DNA of 64,000 nucleotides from Neoroseomonas lacus (GCF_014644535.1 NZ_BMKW01000007.1:248001-312000), one strand, 5' to 3'. Shown: positions 43,165 through 52,912, numbered from the stretch's first letter. Numbers and translations are program-made. The notes: a model not told the origin generated them from the sequence alone.

Positions 43165-44668
43165 TCAGCCCGAGCTTTTCCGCCAGCCCGATCCGCATCA
43201 GCTTGCCCGTCGCCCCCTTCGGGATTTCGTCGAGGAACACCACTTTCCGCGGCACCTTGAAATCCGCCAGGTGCAGGGCGGCGAATTCGCGCAACTCGCG
43301 CTCGCCGCAGGTCATGCCGTCGCGGAGGACGATGGCGGCGCCGACGTCCTCGCCGAGCTTCGGGTGCGGGATGGCGAAGCACAGCGCCTGTGCCACCGCC
43401 GGGTGGCCCGACAGCACGCCGTCCACTTCCAGCGGGCTGACCTTCTCGCCGCCGCGGTTGATCAGTTCCTTCAGCCGGCCGGTCAGGGTCAGGAAGCCGT
43501 CCGCGTCGAACGCGCCCTGGTCACCGGTGCGGAACCAGCCATGGGTGTAGGCCTTGGCATTGGCCTCGGGGTTGGCTTCGTAGCCGGCTGTGACGTTGGG
43601 GCCGCGGATCACGACCTCGCCGATCTCGCCCGGCGGCAGGATGGTGCCGTCATCGTCCATCACGGCGACGTCGGGGCCGGCCGGCTGGCCGACCGAGCCC
43701 GGTTTGCGCGGGCCGGAGAGCGGGTTGGAGCACATCTGGTGCGAGGCCTCGGTCATGCCGTAGCTCTCGACCAGCGGGGCGGAGAAGACCTGTTCGAGTT
43801 GCCGCATCACCGGCCCCGGCAGCGAGGCGGAGGAGGAGCGCAGGAAGCGCAGCCTGGCGCGGGCGATGATCTCGGCATTGCGCTCGGCGCGGCCGAGGAT
43901 CGCCTGGTGCATGGTCGGCACGGCGGTGAACCAGGTCGGCCGTTCCTCGTCGAGCCAACGGAAGAAGCGCAGCGCGTCGAAGCCCGGCGTGCAGACCACC
44001 GACGCCCCGGCGCCGACCGAGGCGAGCACCGCGGCCATCAGCCCATGGATGTGGAACAGCGGCATGATGTTGAGGCAGGCATCATCCGGCTCGAGGGCCA
44101 GGGTGCGCCCGATGTTGCGCGCCGAGGCGCAGATGTTCGCCTGGGTCAGCGGCACGATCTTGGGCCGCGCCGTGGTGCCGGAGGTGTGCAGCACCAGCGC
44201 CTCGTCCTCGGGCGTGGCCAGGCCGGGTTTCGCCGCATGGCCGGGCGTGCCGCCTTCAAGGGTGAAGTCGCCGGCGGCCTCGCCGGGCACCAGGTCGAGC
44301 ACCGGGATGGAGAGCCTCGCTGCGACCTCCCGCGCGTCCGATGCCATGCCCTGCAGCACGACCAGCGCCTTCGCGCGTAGGTCGGTCAGGTAGAAGGTGA
44401 ATTCCTCGGCCCGATAGGACGGGTTGAGCGGCGCGGTGGTTGCCCCCGTCCCGATGGCGAGGAAGGCGGCGGCCATGTCCGGGCCGTTCGGCAGCACGAT
44501 GGCGACACGGTCGCCGCGGCCGATGCCGAGGCCGTTCAGCGTGCCGATGGTGCGCTCGCACAGCGCGCGCAGGGCGGCGAAGCTCAGCGGGGGTCGTTCA
44601 TTGATGCCGCGCAGGGCGGGTGCCCCGTCGGCGCCGGTGGCAAGCAGGCGGGCGATGGTCTCGGTCAT
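43154..44668 (-). CDS. AMP-forming acyl-CoA synthetase/ligase
   Basis: 504 residues, full length for the ANL superfamily. Motifs: P-loop LHTSGTTARPK (160-170), VESYGMTEASH, the hinge region TGDQGAFDADGFLTLTGRLK and C-terminal catalytic Lys in PKGATGKLMR. The protein activates a carboxylic acid to its CoA thioester via an acyl-adenylate. The short N-terminus and GMTEASHQM block are seen in malonyl- or oxalyl-CoA-ligase-like members, but the substrate is not certain. It is transcribed alone. Confidence 0.92.
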   Translation of the reverse strand: MTETIARLLATGADGAPALRGINERPPLSFAALRALCERTIGTLNGLGIGRGDRVAIVLPNGPDMAAAFLAIGTGATTAPLNPSYRAEEFTFYLTDLRAKALVVLQGMASDAREVAARLSIPVLDLVPGEAAGDFTLEGGTPGHAAKPGLATPEDEALVLHTSGTTARPKIVPLTQANICASARNIGRTLALEPDDACLNIMPLFHIHGLMAAVLASVGAGASVVCTPGFDALRFFRWLDEERPTWFTAVPTMHQAILGRAERNAEIIARARLRFLRSSSASLPGPVMRQLEQVFSAPLVESYGMTEASHQMCSNPLSGPRKPGSVGQPAGPDVAVMDDDGTILPPGEIGEVVIRGPNVTAGYEANPEANAKAYTHGWFRTGDQGAFDADGFLTLTGRLKELINRGGEKVSPLEVDGVLSGHPAVAQALCFAIPHPKLGEDVGAAIVLRDGMTCGERELREFAALHLADFKVPRKVVFLDEIPKGATGKLMRIGLAEKLGLTTA

Positions 44669-44819
44669 ACGTACATGTCCCTCCGCAGTACGGGCAGACT
44701 AGGCGTCGCGTGCCATCCGCGTCAGCCCCCCCACCCGCCTGGCGAGGCAGCGCACTTCCCCCGGCATGGCTCGCCGTGGCACCATGAGGCCCGTCGCGAG
44801 CATCCGGAACACCCTGCCG

Positions 44820-46328
44820 ATGCGCCGCCTGATCCTTGGCCTTGTCCTGGCCCTGATGCCACTGGCCGACGCGCTGGCGCAGCGCGTGGCGCTCGTGGTC
44901 GGCGCCTCCGCCTACCGCAACGTCCCGGCCCTGACGAACACGCTGAACGACGCCCAGGACCTCGCCGCCACCCTGCGCCGCCTTGGCTTCCAGACCGACC
45001 TAGTGCTCGACCCGGATCGCGGGCAGCTCGAACAGGCTGTCCGCCGGCTCGGCCAGGCCGCGCGTGGGGCCGAGGCGGCGCTGTTCTTCTTCGCCGGCCA
45101 CGCGCTGGAGGCCGGCGGGCGCAATTGGCTGCTGCCGGTCACCGCCGATATCAACAATGAGCGCGACCTGCGGTTCGAAGCCTTCGACATGGACATCCTG
45201 ACCGAACAGCTCGACGGCGTTGCCAGGCTGACACTGCTGCTGCTCGATGCCTGCCGGGACAACCCGTTCCGGCTGCGCCTCGCCAGCGGCACACGCAGCG
45301 CGGCCGGCGGGGCCGGGCTGGGGCAGGTCCATGCCGCGGTCGGCACGCTGGTCGCTTTCGCCACCGCGCCGGGGACGGTCGCCGCCGATGGCGCCGGACG
45401 CAACAGCCCCTTCACCGCGGCCTTGCTGCACCGGCTCGAGACGCCAGGGCTCGAACTGCGCCAGATGCTGGCCGAGGTGCGGCGGGAGGTGCGCGAAGCC
45501 ACCGGCGGCCGCCAGATACCGTGGGAGCATTCGGCCCTGGAGGGCGCGTTCTATTTCGCCGGCGGCCCCGCCTCCAGCCCGGCGGGCAGCGAGTTGCTGT
45601 TCTGGGAGAGCGTGCGCAACAGCGCCGATCGGCGCGACGTCGAGGCGTATCTGGCGCGCTATCCGCAGGGAAGCTTCGCGGAACCGGCCCGCGAGCGTCT
45701 GCACGCCTTCGACGATGCCGCGGCGCGGACCGCCAGCGAACCGGCCGCCGCGCTGACGGAAGACAGCCTCGCCGCCGCGCTCGCGGCGCAGTTGCCGATC
45801 GGCGAGGCACGCCGGATCGCTTCCGCCTACATGGCGGAACGCGGCTCGAAGGCCGTCGCGGTCAACCCGATCCGTCGGCGCAGCTTGCGTTTCACCAGCC
45901 TGCCGGAGGACAGCGAAGCCGGCGAGATGGTTCTGGAGCGTTGCCAGATCTTCTTCGCGACGCCCTGCCTGTTGGTGGCGGTCGATGGCCGGCTGACGCC
46001 GGGGCGGCGGGCCGAGGCGATGCCCCGGGTGGTCTATGCCGGCAGCTTCGACCCGGCGCAGGTGCCGGGCCAGGCACCGAGCCGCCGGCAGCCGGGATCC
46101 GACCTCGCGCGCTATGTCGCCGGGCGGGATCACAAGGCGATGGCGATCCACGGCAGCGGCCGGCTCTACTGGCGCACCGGCGCCGCCAGCGCGGCCGATG
46201 CAGAGGAGGCCGCGCTGCAGGCCTGCACGCAGGCGAGCACGCGGGCCAACCGCGAGGGCCCCTGCCTGCTCTATGCCGTCGGCGACCGCGTCGTTCTTCC
46301 CGAGCGGCGGCGGAGCGCGGCGCGGTAG
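44820..46328 (+). CDS. exported caspase-family (C14) protein
   Basis: 502 residues from ATG 44820, the start that gives a clean signal peptide (RRLILGLVLALMPLADALAQ); in-frame ATGs at 44766 and 44784 are alternatives. A caspase-like fold follows directly: RVALVVGASAYRNVPALTNT, then catalytic H94 in FFAGHALEAGG and C145 in LLLDACRDNPF. Residues about 270-300 contain an LFWESVRNSADRRDVEAYL segment common after this domain in bacterial metacaspase-like proteins; two weaker repeats with Cys pairs follow. Predicted exported cysteine peptidase-like protein of unknown substrate. Confidence 0.88.
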   Translation: MRRLILGLVLALMPLADALAQRVALVVGASAYRNVPALTNTLNDAQDLAATLRRLGFQTDLVLDPDRGQLEQAVRRLGQAARGAEAALFFFAGHALEAGGRNWLLPVTADINNERDLRFEAFDMDILTEQLDGVARLTLLLLDACRDNPFRLRLASGTRSAAGGAGLGQVHAAVGTLVAFATAPGTVAADGAGRNSPFTAALLHRLETPGLELRQMLAEVRREVREATGGRQIPWEHSALEGAFYFAGGPASSPAGSELLFWESVRNSADRRDVEAYLARYPQGSFAEPARERLHAFDDAAARTASEPAAALTEDSLAAALAAQLPIGEARRIASAYMAERGSKAVAVNPIRRRSLRFTSLPEDSEAGEMVLERCQIFFATPCLLVAVDGRLTPGRRAEAMPRVVYAGSFDPAQVPGQAPSRRQPGSDLARYVAGRDHKAMAIHGSGRLYWRTGAASAADAEEAALQACTQASTRANREGPCLLYAVGDRVVLPERRRSAAR

Positions 46329-46432
46329 GAGGCGGCTGTTCGCCTGTGCTTCCACGAACCGCCATCGGCCCTTGGCGATGCGCGCGGCTGCCGCCGATCG
46401 GGCACGCCCGCCCGATCGAGGCCTAGTTCAGG

Positions 46433-46981
46433 TCAACCGCCAAGCGTGCGCCGATGGCGGCCGGAGAGTTCGACGTAATGCGGCGCCGTGGTGTCGAAGC
46501 GGGCGCGTTGTTCGTCCGTCATCACCTTGGTCAGCTTGGCGGGGTTGCCCATCCACATTTCATTGCGGCCGATGCGCTTGCCCGGCGGCAGCACGGAGCC
46601 GGCGGCGAGCATACCGCCTTCCTCGATCACCGCATCGTCGAGCACCGTCGCACCCATGCCGACGAAGGCGCGGTTTTCCAGCGTGCAGGCGTGGATGATG
46701 GCGGCGTGGCCGACCGTCACGTCATCGCCGATCGTGGTGCATTGGCGGCCGGCATTCACATGCACGATGGTGCCGTCCTGGATGTTGGTCCGCGCGCCGA
46801 TGGTGATGGTGTTGGTGTCGCCACGCAGGACGCAGTGATACCAAACGTTGGACCCCTCCCCGATCGTCACCTGGCCGATCACGGCGGCGGTCGGCGCCAC
46901 CCAGGCGGCGGGGTGGATGGTGGGGCGGTGGCCTTCGAAGGCATAGAGCGGCGGGGTGGTCAGGGGCTGATTGTTGTCCAT
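46433..46981 (-). CDS. gamma-carbonic-anhydrase family protein
   Basis: 182 residues from ATG 46981 (GGAGGATACC upstream). Left-handed beta-helix hexapeptide repeats (VIGQVTIGEGSNVWYHCVLR, then NTITIGARTNIQDG) carry the three zinc-ligand His of the gamma class: H74 (TIVHVNAG), H92 and H97 (GHAAIIHAC). Members of this group are often annotated YrdA/CaiE-like. A carbonic anhydrase activity is likely but not certain. It is divergent from the TRAP binding-protein gene. Confidence 0.93.
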   Translation of the reverse strand: MDNNQPLTTPPLYAFEGHRPTIHPAAWVAPTAAVIGQVTIGEGSNVWYHCVLRGDTNTITIGARTNIQDGTIVHVNAGRQCTTIGDDVTVGHAAIIHACTLENRAFVGMGATVLDDAVIEEGGMLAAGSVLPPGKRIGRNEMWMGNPAKLTKVMTDEQRARFDTTAPHYVELSGRHRRTLGG

Positions 46982-47141
46982 GGCGGTATCCTCCGGCGGG
47001 TTGGCCGGCAGGATGCGTCGGCGCGCGGGTGAGCGGAAGCCCGCCATGGCGGCACCGATCTTGCTCGCCCCCTTGCACAACCGGATCCGGGACCCTGCCC
47101 CTCGGCAGCGCCATCCCGCCGGACGGGAGAGAGTGGATCGC

Positions 47142-48194
47142 ATGAGAATGTTACGCCCCTGCGCCGCCCTGCTGGCGCTCACCGCCGCCTGGGCTGCGCC
47201 TGCCTTGGCCCAGGCGCCGACGTCGCTGCGCGTTGCCGGGCATTTCAGCGCCAATACCCACCACATCGCGGTGGAACGGCCGTTCTACGAAGGGTTGCCG
47301 CAGACACTCGGCATGCCGGGCCTGAGCGTCTCCTACAGCCCGATGGACCAGGTCGGCGTGCAGGCGGCGGATGCGCTGCGGCTGCTGCGCTCGGGCGCCT
47401 TCGACATGATGTCGGTCACGATCGGCAATGTCGCGCGCGACGAGCCGTTCTTCGACGGGCTGGACCTGATCGGCGTCAGCACGAATCTCACCGAGTTGCG
47501 CCAGGCGGTGAATGCCGGGCGCGAATCCTTTGACCAGCGGTTGCAGTCGCGCTTCGGCGCCAAGGTGATGACGCTGTGGCCGTTCGGGCCGCAGGTGTTC
47601 TTCTGCAACCACCCGGTCAGTTCGATGGCGGATCTGCGGGGGCTGAAGATCCGCTCCTACACGCCGTCGATGTCGGCGTTGATCCAGTCGCTGGGCGGCA
47701 CGCCGGTGACGCTGCAGTTCAGCGAGGTCTATCCGGCCTTGCAGCGTGGCGTGGTGACCTGCGGCATCACCTCGCCGACATCGGCGCATGTGGCCAATTG
47801 GGCCGAGGTGACGACGCATATCCTGCCGTTGTCCTTGGCCGGTGGCGTGCAGGGGCATTTCATGTCGCTGGCGACCTGGCGGCGCTTCACCCCGGAACAG
47901 CAGGCGGCGCTGACCCGTGCCTTCCAGGGGATGGAGGATCAGTTCTGGGAACTGGCGCGGGTGAACAACGAGGTGGCGCTGGCCTGCATGGCCGGGCGGC
48001 CGGAATGCACGACGACGCCGCGCGGCAACGTGACCATCGCGACAGTGACGCCGGCGGATGAGGCACGGCTGCGCGAGATCGTGCCGCAGACGGTGCTGCC
48101 GGCCTTCCGCGACACCTGCAACCGGGTGTGGAACCAGTGCTCGACGACTTGGAACCAGACGGTGGGCGCGGCGCGCGGCTACACTATCCAGTAA
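47142..48194 (+). CDS. TRAP transporter substrate-binding protein (DctP type)
   Basis: 350 residues from ATG 47142, with a Sec signal peptide (PCAALLALTAAWAAPALAQ). DctP-family features: FFCNHPVSSMADLRGLKIRS and TLQFSEVYPALQRGVVTCGI, the latter including the conserved Glu-V-Y-PAL-x-R-G-V ligand motif. It captures an organic acid in the periplasm for the DctQM permease. The permease genes are next to it but on the opposite strand, separated by a terminator hairpin, so they are transcribed independently. Ligand unknown. Confidence 0.92.
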   Translation: MRMLRPCAALLALTAAWAAPALAQAPTSLRVAGHFSANTHHIAVERPFYEGLPQTLGMPGLSVSYSPMDQVGVQAADALRLLRSGAFDMMSVTIGNVARDEPFFDGLDLIGVSTNLTELRQAVNAGRESFDQRLQSRFGAKVMTLWPFGPQVFFCNHPVSSMADLRGLKIRSYTPSMSALIQSLGGTPVTLQFSEVYPALQRGVVTCGITSPTSAHVANWAEVTTHILPLSLAGGVQGHFMSLATWRRFTPEQQAALTRAFQGMEDQFWELARVNNEVALACMAGRPECTTTPRGNVTIATVTPADEARLREIVPQTVLPAFRDTCNRVWNQCSTTWNQTVGAARGYTIQ

Positions 48195-48200
48195 TGGCGA

Positions 48201-48228
48201 CGGCCCGCCGGGACGATCCGGCGGGCCG
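48201..48228. terminator. bidirectional terminator-like hairpin
   Basis: Perfect 11-bp stem cggcccgccgg (48201-48211) and ccggcgggccg (48218-48228) with the six-base loop gacgat, placed between the converging stops of the TRAP binding protein (48194) and large permease (48253). No T-run follows. Confidence 0.75.
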
Positions 48229-48252
48229 CTGCACTCTGATTGGGCAATTGGC

Positions 48253-49563
48253 TCAATCAAACGCCAGGCGTGGTAACCAAAGCGCGATCCCGGGCGCATA
48301 CATCAGCAGCACCGTCAACACGAACATCATCGCCAGGAAGGGCAGCGAGCCGGTGATGACGTCGACCACGCTGCCACGGCCGCGCACGCCCTGGACCACG
48401 TAGAGGTTCATCCCGACCGGAGGCGTGATCAGCGCCATCTCGCACATGATGACCAGGAAGATGCCGAAGAAGACCGGGTCGATGCCGAGCGCGGTGACGA
48501 TGGGCACGACGACCGGGATGGTCCCGACCATCATGGAGAGTGTTTCCAGGAAGCAGCCCAGGATCAGGTAGAAGATCAGCAGGATCCAGAGGATCATGAT
48601 GGGCGAGGCGTCGAGCGAGACGACGAAGCGTGACAACGCCTGCGGCACGCCGAGGATGCCGAGCACGAAGTTGAGGTAGAAGGCGCCGGCGACGATCAAC
48701 ACGATCATCGCCGTGATGGCGACGGTCGAAACGAAGCATTCATGCAGCATACGGATCGAGAAGCGACCGTAGAGCGTCGAGAGGAAGAACGCCGCCACCA
48801 CGCCCACTGCGGCAGATTCGGTGGGCGTCGCCCAACCGGCATAGATGCTGCCCATGACCACGACGAAAATGCCGACCGCGGGCGCGAGGCCGAGCAGAAG
48901 GCGGAGTCGCTCGACCATCGGCAGGCGCGGTTCCGGCGTGCCGGCGAGCGAGGGCCGCCAGCGGCACATCACCAGCACCACCGCCATGAACAGCCCGGTC
49001 AGCAGCAGGCCGGGGATGACGCCGGCCGCGTATAGCCGCCCGACAGAGGTGTTCGTCATCGCGCCGTAGATGATCATGTTGACCGAGGGCGGGATGAGGA
49101 TGCCGAGCGTCGCCCCGGCGGCGATGCTGCCCACCACCAGGCGCTCGTCGTAGCCGCGCTGGCGGAAGGTGGGCAGCGCCACCGTGCCGATGGTGGCCGC
49201 GGTAGCGACCGAGGAACCGGACACCGCGGCGAACAGCGCGCAGGCGCCGATATTGGTGTGCAGCAGCCCGCCGGGGAACACGCCGAGCCAGGCGGCGAGC
49301 GCACGGTACATCCGATCCGTCGCGCCGCCGCGCACGAGCAACTCGCCGAGCAGCACAAAGAGCGGGACGGCGAGCAGCACGAAGCTCTCGGTCGCGCCCC
49401 AGACCTGGGTGCCGACGGCGGCGACGATCGGCGGGCCCAGGAACAAGACCGCGCCGATGATGCCGAGCAGCATAATGGTGGTCGCGACATGCAGGCCGAG
49501 GGCGAGCATGACCAGCATCAGGCCGAAGCCGATGCCGGCATCGGCGAGGCCGAAGGCGCTCAT
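48253..49563 (-). CDS. TRAP transporter large permease (DctM type)
   Basis: 436 residues, about 12 predicted membrane helices. Family blocks: LLAVPLFVLLGELLVRGG, FAAVSGSSVATAATIGTVAL, GILIPPSVNMIIYGAMTNTS, GWATPTESAAVGVVAAFF and CEMALITPPVGMNLYVVQGV. It is the main transport subunit of a sodium-dependent TRAP system. The start overlaps the small permease stop (ATGA). Confidence 0.95.
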   Translation of the reverse strand: MSAFGLADAGIGFGLMLVMLALGLHVATTIMLLGIIGAVLFLGPPIVAAVGTQVWGATESFVLLAVPLFVLLGELLVRGGATDRMYRALAAWLGVFPGGLLHTNIGACALFAAVSGSSVATAATIGTVALPTFRQRGYDERLVVGSIAAGATLGILIPPSVNMIIYGAMTNTSVGRLYAAGVIPGLLLTGLFMAVVLVMCRWRPSLAGTPEPRLPMVERLRLLLGLAPAVGIFVVVMGSIYAGWATPTESAAVGVVAAFFLSTLYGRFSIRMLHECFVSTVAITAMIVLIVAGAFYLNFVLGILGVPQALSRFVVSLDASPIMILWILLIFYLILGCFLETLSMMVGTIPVVVPIVTALGIDPVFFGIFLVIMCEMALITPPVGMNLYVVQGVRGRGSVVDVITGSLPFLAMMFVLTVLLMYAPGIALWLPRLAFD

Positions 49564-50171
49564 GACCGCATGCCGCCGACGTGGGTGGCTTCGAGGCTTT
49601 CCTCGATCTCCTCCTCGATGGTGGGTGGGCCATAGAGGGCGTTCAGCCGCTGCGGGTTGCGGAACAGCACCCAGCTTGCCTGGACGGCAAGTGCGACGGC
49701 GACGGCGGCGAAGAGGCCGAGCCCACCGACCCACAGCCCCTGCGGGATCCATAGCGGCACCTGCAGGGGCGAGTTGGAGACCGCCATGAATTCGATGCTC
49801 TCGTCGAGCACCGACCAGCCGCGTTCCAACAGGAGGACCGCCAGGCCGGCGATGGTCAGCGCGGCGAGCAGGTTCAGAGCCGCGGCGGGAATGCGCGGCA
49901 GGCGCTGGATGACGAGTTCGATGCGGGTGTGGCGGCGTGACAGCAAGGTCTGCGCGAAGCCGAAGGCGGAGGTCACGGCGAGGGTGTAGCCGCCGAGTTC
50001 GTCGGTGCCCTGCAGCGACAGGCCGAATTGCGCGCGGCCGACGATGTCGAGCACCACGAGAAAGCAGTAGCCGAGCAGCCACCAGCCACACAGGATCGAG
50101 GCGAAACGGACCACCGGCCCGGCAAAACGCATGACGGGGTCCATGGTCCCACCGCCGCTATCAGACTGCAT
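49560..50171 (-). CDS. TRAP transporter small permease (DctQ type)
   Basis: 203 residues from ATG 50171, with GGGAG at good spacing. Four predicted membrane helices and the DctQ-like pattern GYCFLVVLDIVGRAQFG, GTDELGGYTLAVTSAFGFA and RRHTRIELVI. A C-terminal acidic tail (PPTIEEEIEESLEATH) is cytoplasmic. It forms the membrane complex with the downstream large permease. Confidence 0.93.
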   Translation of the reverse strand: MQSDSGGGTMDPVMRFAGPVVRFASILCGWWLLGYCFLVVLDIVGRAQFGLSLQGTDELGGYTLAVTSAFGFAQTLLSRRHTRIELVIQRLPRIPAAALNLLAALTIAGLAVLLLERGWSVLDESIEFMAVSNSPLQVPLWIPQGLWVGGLGLFAAVAVALAVQASWVLFRNPQRLNALYGPPTIEEEIEESLEATHVGGMRS

Positions 50172-50243
50172 GCCCTGCGCTCCCTGGCCGGATATTTCCT
50201 CACCGGGGCTCGCAAGAAGGGTGCCATAGGCTGTGGTGGCCGG

Positions 50244-51593
50244 TCAGCCGAGGCCGGTCGGCTCGGACGCCTCGGCGGGTCGCTTGATGCCGGCCTGGGC
50301 CAGGGTGCGGTCGAGCAGCTGGCTGTAGATCGGCCGCCCGCCGACCCATTGGGCGACGAGATCCGCCGCGACGCAGGTGACCATCAGCGGCAGGACCAGG
50401 GCGTAGGAGCCGGTGAGTTCCAGTGTCAGCGCGACGCCGACGATCGGCGCGCGGACGGAGGCGGTGAACAACCCGCCCATCGCCGCGATGGCGAAGGCGA
50501 GTGGAGCAATGCCGGCATCGGGCAGCAGCGATCGCAGCGCCTCCCCGAAGGCAAGGCCGATGCAGATGGCGAGGGTGAGCATGGGGGCGAAGATGCCGCC
50601 GGGCACGCCGCTCGAATAGCAGGCGACGGTGGTGACGAAGCGGATGAGGGCGAGCAGCAGCAGCACGCCGAGGCCAGGATTCGCGGTGGCGAGGGACAGG
50701 ATGACATCCTCGCCGCCGGTCACCGTGTCGGGCAGCAGGATGAGGAGCGCACCGGTGACCAAGCCGACCGCCGCCGGGTAGAGGTAGGGCACGCGCTGCT
50801 GGCTGTGGGCGCTGAAGGCGACGGCCCGCAGGATGGCCGCGTTGAATACCATGCCGACCACACCGAGCACGGCGCCGAGCAGCAGGAAGGCCGGCAGCCA
50901 GGCCAGCGGCGTGCTGGTGGCGAGCAGAGGCAGGTCCGGGCCGTCGCCGAGGATGGCTTGCGTCATCACGGTGGAGGCAATGGCGGCAGCGGCGACGCCG
51001 AGATAGGTGCGGAAGGTGTAGGGGAATTCGCGGTGGGTCTCCTCGACGATGAAGAGCACCGCGGCGACCGGCGCGTTGAAGGCGCTGGCGAGACCGGCGG
51101 CGGCGCCGGCGGCGAGAAGGCCGCGCCGTTCGAGTTCGCTCACCCGGAAGCGTTCCGACAGGGCGGCGGCGATGGAGGCGCCGATATGGATGGTCGGGCC
51201 TTCGCGGCCGAGCACTAGGCCGGAGGAGATGGCGGTCACGCCGGCGAAGAACTTCACCGGCAGCACGCGGCGCCAGCGCACCACGCGCAGGCCTTCCATG
51301 GCGCCTTCGATTTCCTGCACACCGCTGCCGCCGGCTTCGGGGGCGAAGCGGCGCACCATGAAGACGGCGAGGATGGTGCAGGCGAGCGTGACCATCGCCG
51401 CGGCGGCAACCAGGAGCCAGCCGTCGAGGACCCGTTCCAGCCAGCGCGGCCAGGCGATCAGCACATTGATCAGCAGGTGGAACAGGGAGCCGACAAGGCC
51501 GGCCAGGACCCCCGCGAGCACGGCGATGGCCACGTGACGCGCTTCGCCGTGCGAATCGCCGGGGAGGCCCTGGGCCAGAAGATCCTCGTCCAT
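50244..51593 (-). CDS. ClC-family chloride channel/exchanger
   Basis: 449 residues from ATG 51593 (GTG 51602 is an alternative). ClC selectivity-filter motifs are present: GGSGVQEIEGA, GREGPTIHIGA (gating Glu in REGP), SGVPGGIFAPML and the C-terminal Tyr region; VLFIVEETHREFPYTFR places Glu-Glu at the internal proton-glutamate site, so a Cl-/H+ exchanger is more likely than a passive channel. No CBS domains are present. It is close to the TRAP permease genes on the same strand (about 70 bp upstream of the small permease start) but functionally unrelated. Confidence 0.93.
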   Translation of the reverse strand: MDEDLLAQGLPGDSHGEARHVAIAVLAGVLAGLVGSLFHLLINVLIAWPRWLERVLDGWLLVAAAAMVTLACTILAVFMVRRFAPEAGGSGVQEIEGAMEGLRVVRWRRVLPVKFFAGVTAISSGLVLGREGPTIHIGASIAAALSERFRVSELERRGLLAAGAAAGLASAFNAPVAAVLFIVEETHREFPYTFRTYLGVAAAAIASTVMTQAILGDGPDLPLLATSTPLAWLPAFLLLGAVLGVVGMVFNAAILRAVAFSAHSQQRVPYLYPAAVGLVTGALLILLPDTVTGGEDVILSLATANPGLGVLLLLALIRFVTTVACYSSGVPGGIFAPMLTLAICIGLAFGEALRSLLPDAGIAPLAFAIAAMGGLFTASVRAPIVGVALTLELTGSYALVLPLMVTCVAADLVAQWVGGRPIYSQLLDRTLAQAGIKRPAEASEPTGLG

Positions 51594-51946
51594 AAGCCTC
51601 ACGATGCCTGTGCCCCGGCGCCCGAGGGCACCGCCGTCCGACCATGCGTGCTGGACTTCGTCGGGGTCAACCGGGCGGATGCGGATGTGAGCGGCGTACG
51701 GCGTTCAGCTTCCGGCGCGCGCCACGGCGGCGCCAGCGGCGTGCGGGCTGAAGCATGCTGCCTTCACGCCGCCTGCTCCAGGCATTCAATGACGAGCATC
51801 GTCACGCGTTCGGATGATGCCATCCGTTGGCGACCGGCTCTCGTGGCGCTGTCTACGTTCAGGGGCGCCTGACGGTCGACGCATCGTCGGGATGCGCCCG
51901 GCACGATGCGGATCATCGTGCCGGGCGTGGCTCGGTCGGCGCGACG
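51594..51946. other. intergenic region between argC and the ClC gene
   Basis: About 350 bases with no recognisable gene on either strand. The ClC promoter is expected in the left part; no clear terminator follows argC. Confidence 0.4.
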
Positions 51947-52912
51947 TTATTCCGCCGCGTGCGGGTGTGCCACGGGAAGGTCGGCATTCACCGGGATGCC
52001 GAGCATCAGGCCGAGATTCTGCACCGCCGCACCCGACGCGCCCTTGCCCAGGTTGTCGAAGCGCGCGACCAGCACCGCCTGGCCGAGCGCCGCATCGCCA
52101 TAGACGCGGATCTCGAGCCCGTTGGTGCCGTTGAGCGCCTGCGGCTCGATCTTGCCGCCGGCTTCGGCCGGAACGACGCGGACGTAGTCGCTGCCGGCGT
52201 AGCGGGCGGCCAGCAGCGCCTCGATGTCGGCGGGCGTGACGTTGCCCTTCAGCATGTCGAGATGCAGCGGGACCGCATCCAGCATGCCTTGCGCGTAGTC
52301 GGCGACGGCGGGGACGAAGATCGGCCGGCGCGTCAGCAGCGAGTATTGCTGCAGCTCCGGCACATGCTTGTGATGCAGGCCAAGGCCGTACATTTCGAAG
52401 TCCGGCGCGGTGCGGGCCTCGTAGGCATTGACCATCGCCTTGCCGCCACCGGTGTAGCCGGAGACGGCGTTGACCGTGACCGGGTAGTCGGTGGCGAGGA
52501 TGCCGGCCTCGACCAGCGGGCGCAGCATCAGAATCGCCCCGGTCGGGTAGCAGCCGGGATTCGAGACCTGCTGCGCGTCGGCGATCAGCGCCGGCTGGGC
52601 CGGCGTCAGCTCCGGCAGGCCATAGGCCCAGGCGGAGTCGACGCGATGCGCGGTGGAGGCGTCGAGCACCTTCGGCGCCTTGTCGCCGAGGGAGGCGGCG
52701 AGGGCCGCGCTTTCCTTCGCGGCGTCATCCGGCAGGCAGAGGATGACGAGGTCCACCTCCTCCATCATCTCACGGCGCGCCCCGGCATCCTTTCGGCGGT
52801 CGGGGGCGATCGAACGCAGGGCGACATGCGGGTTCGCCGCCAGCCGCTCGCGGATCTGCAGGCCGGTCGTGCCAGCTTCGCCGTCGATGAATACCGAGGG
52901 GGTCTTGGCCAT
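51947..52912 (-). CDS. argC: N-acetyl-gamma-glutamyl-phosphate reductase
   Basis: 321 residues from ATG 52912, with GGAGG nine bases upstream. It catalyses the third step of arginine synthesis, reducing N-acetylglutamyl phosphate to the semialdehyde. Motifs: FIDGEAGTTGLQIRERL (NADP site), DASTAHRVDSAWAYGLPEL, active-site Cys in SNPGCYPTGAILML, SGYTGGGKAMVNAYE and GLHHKHVPE. The short type (about 310-320 aa, KTPSVFIDG start) is common in alphaproteobacteria. It follows rpsI by about 140 bp, a known synteny. Confidence 0.96.
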   Translation of the reverse strand: MAKTPSVFIDGEAGTTGLQIRERLAANPHVALRSIAPDRRKDAGARREMMEEVDLVILCLPDDAAKESAALAASLGDKAPKVLDASTAHRVDSAWAYGLPELTPAQPALIADAQQVSNPGCYPTGAILMLRPLVEAGILATDYPVTVNAVSGYTGGGKAMVNAYEARTAPDFEMYGLGLHHKHVPELQQYSLLTRRPIFVPAVADYAQGMLDAVPLHLDMLKGNVTPADIEALLAARYAGSDYVRVVPAEAGGKIEPQALNGTNGLEIRVYGDAALGQAVLVARFDNLGKGASGAAVQNLGLMLGIPVNADLPVAHPHAAE

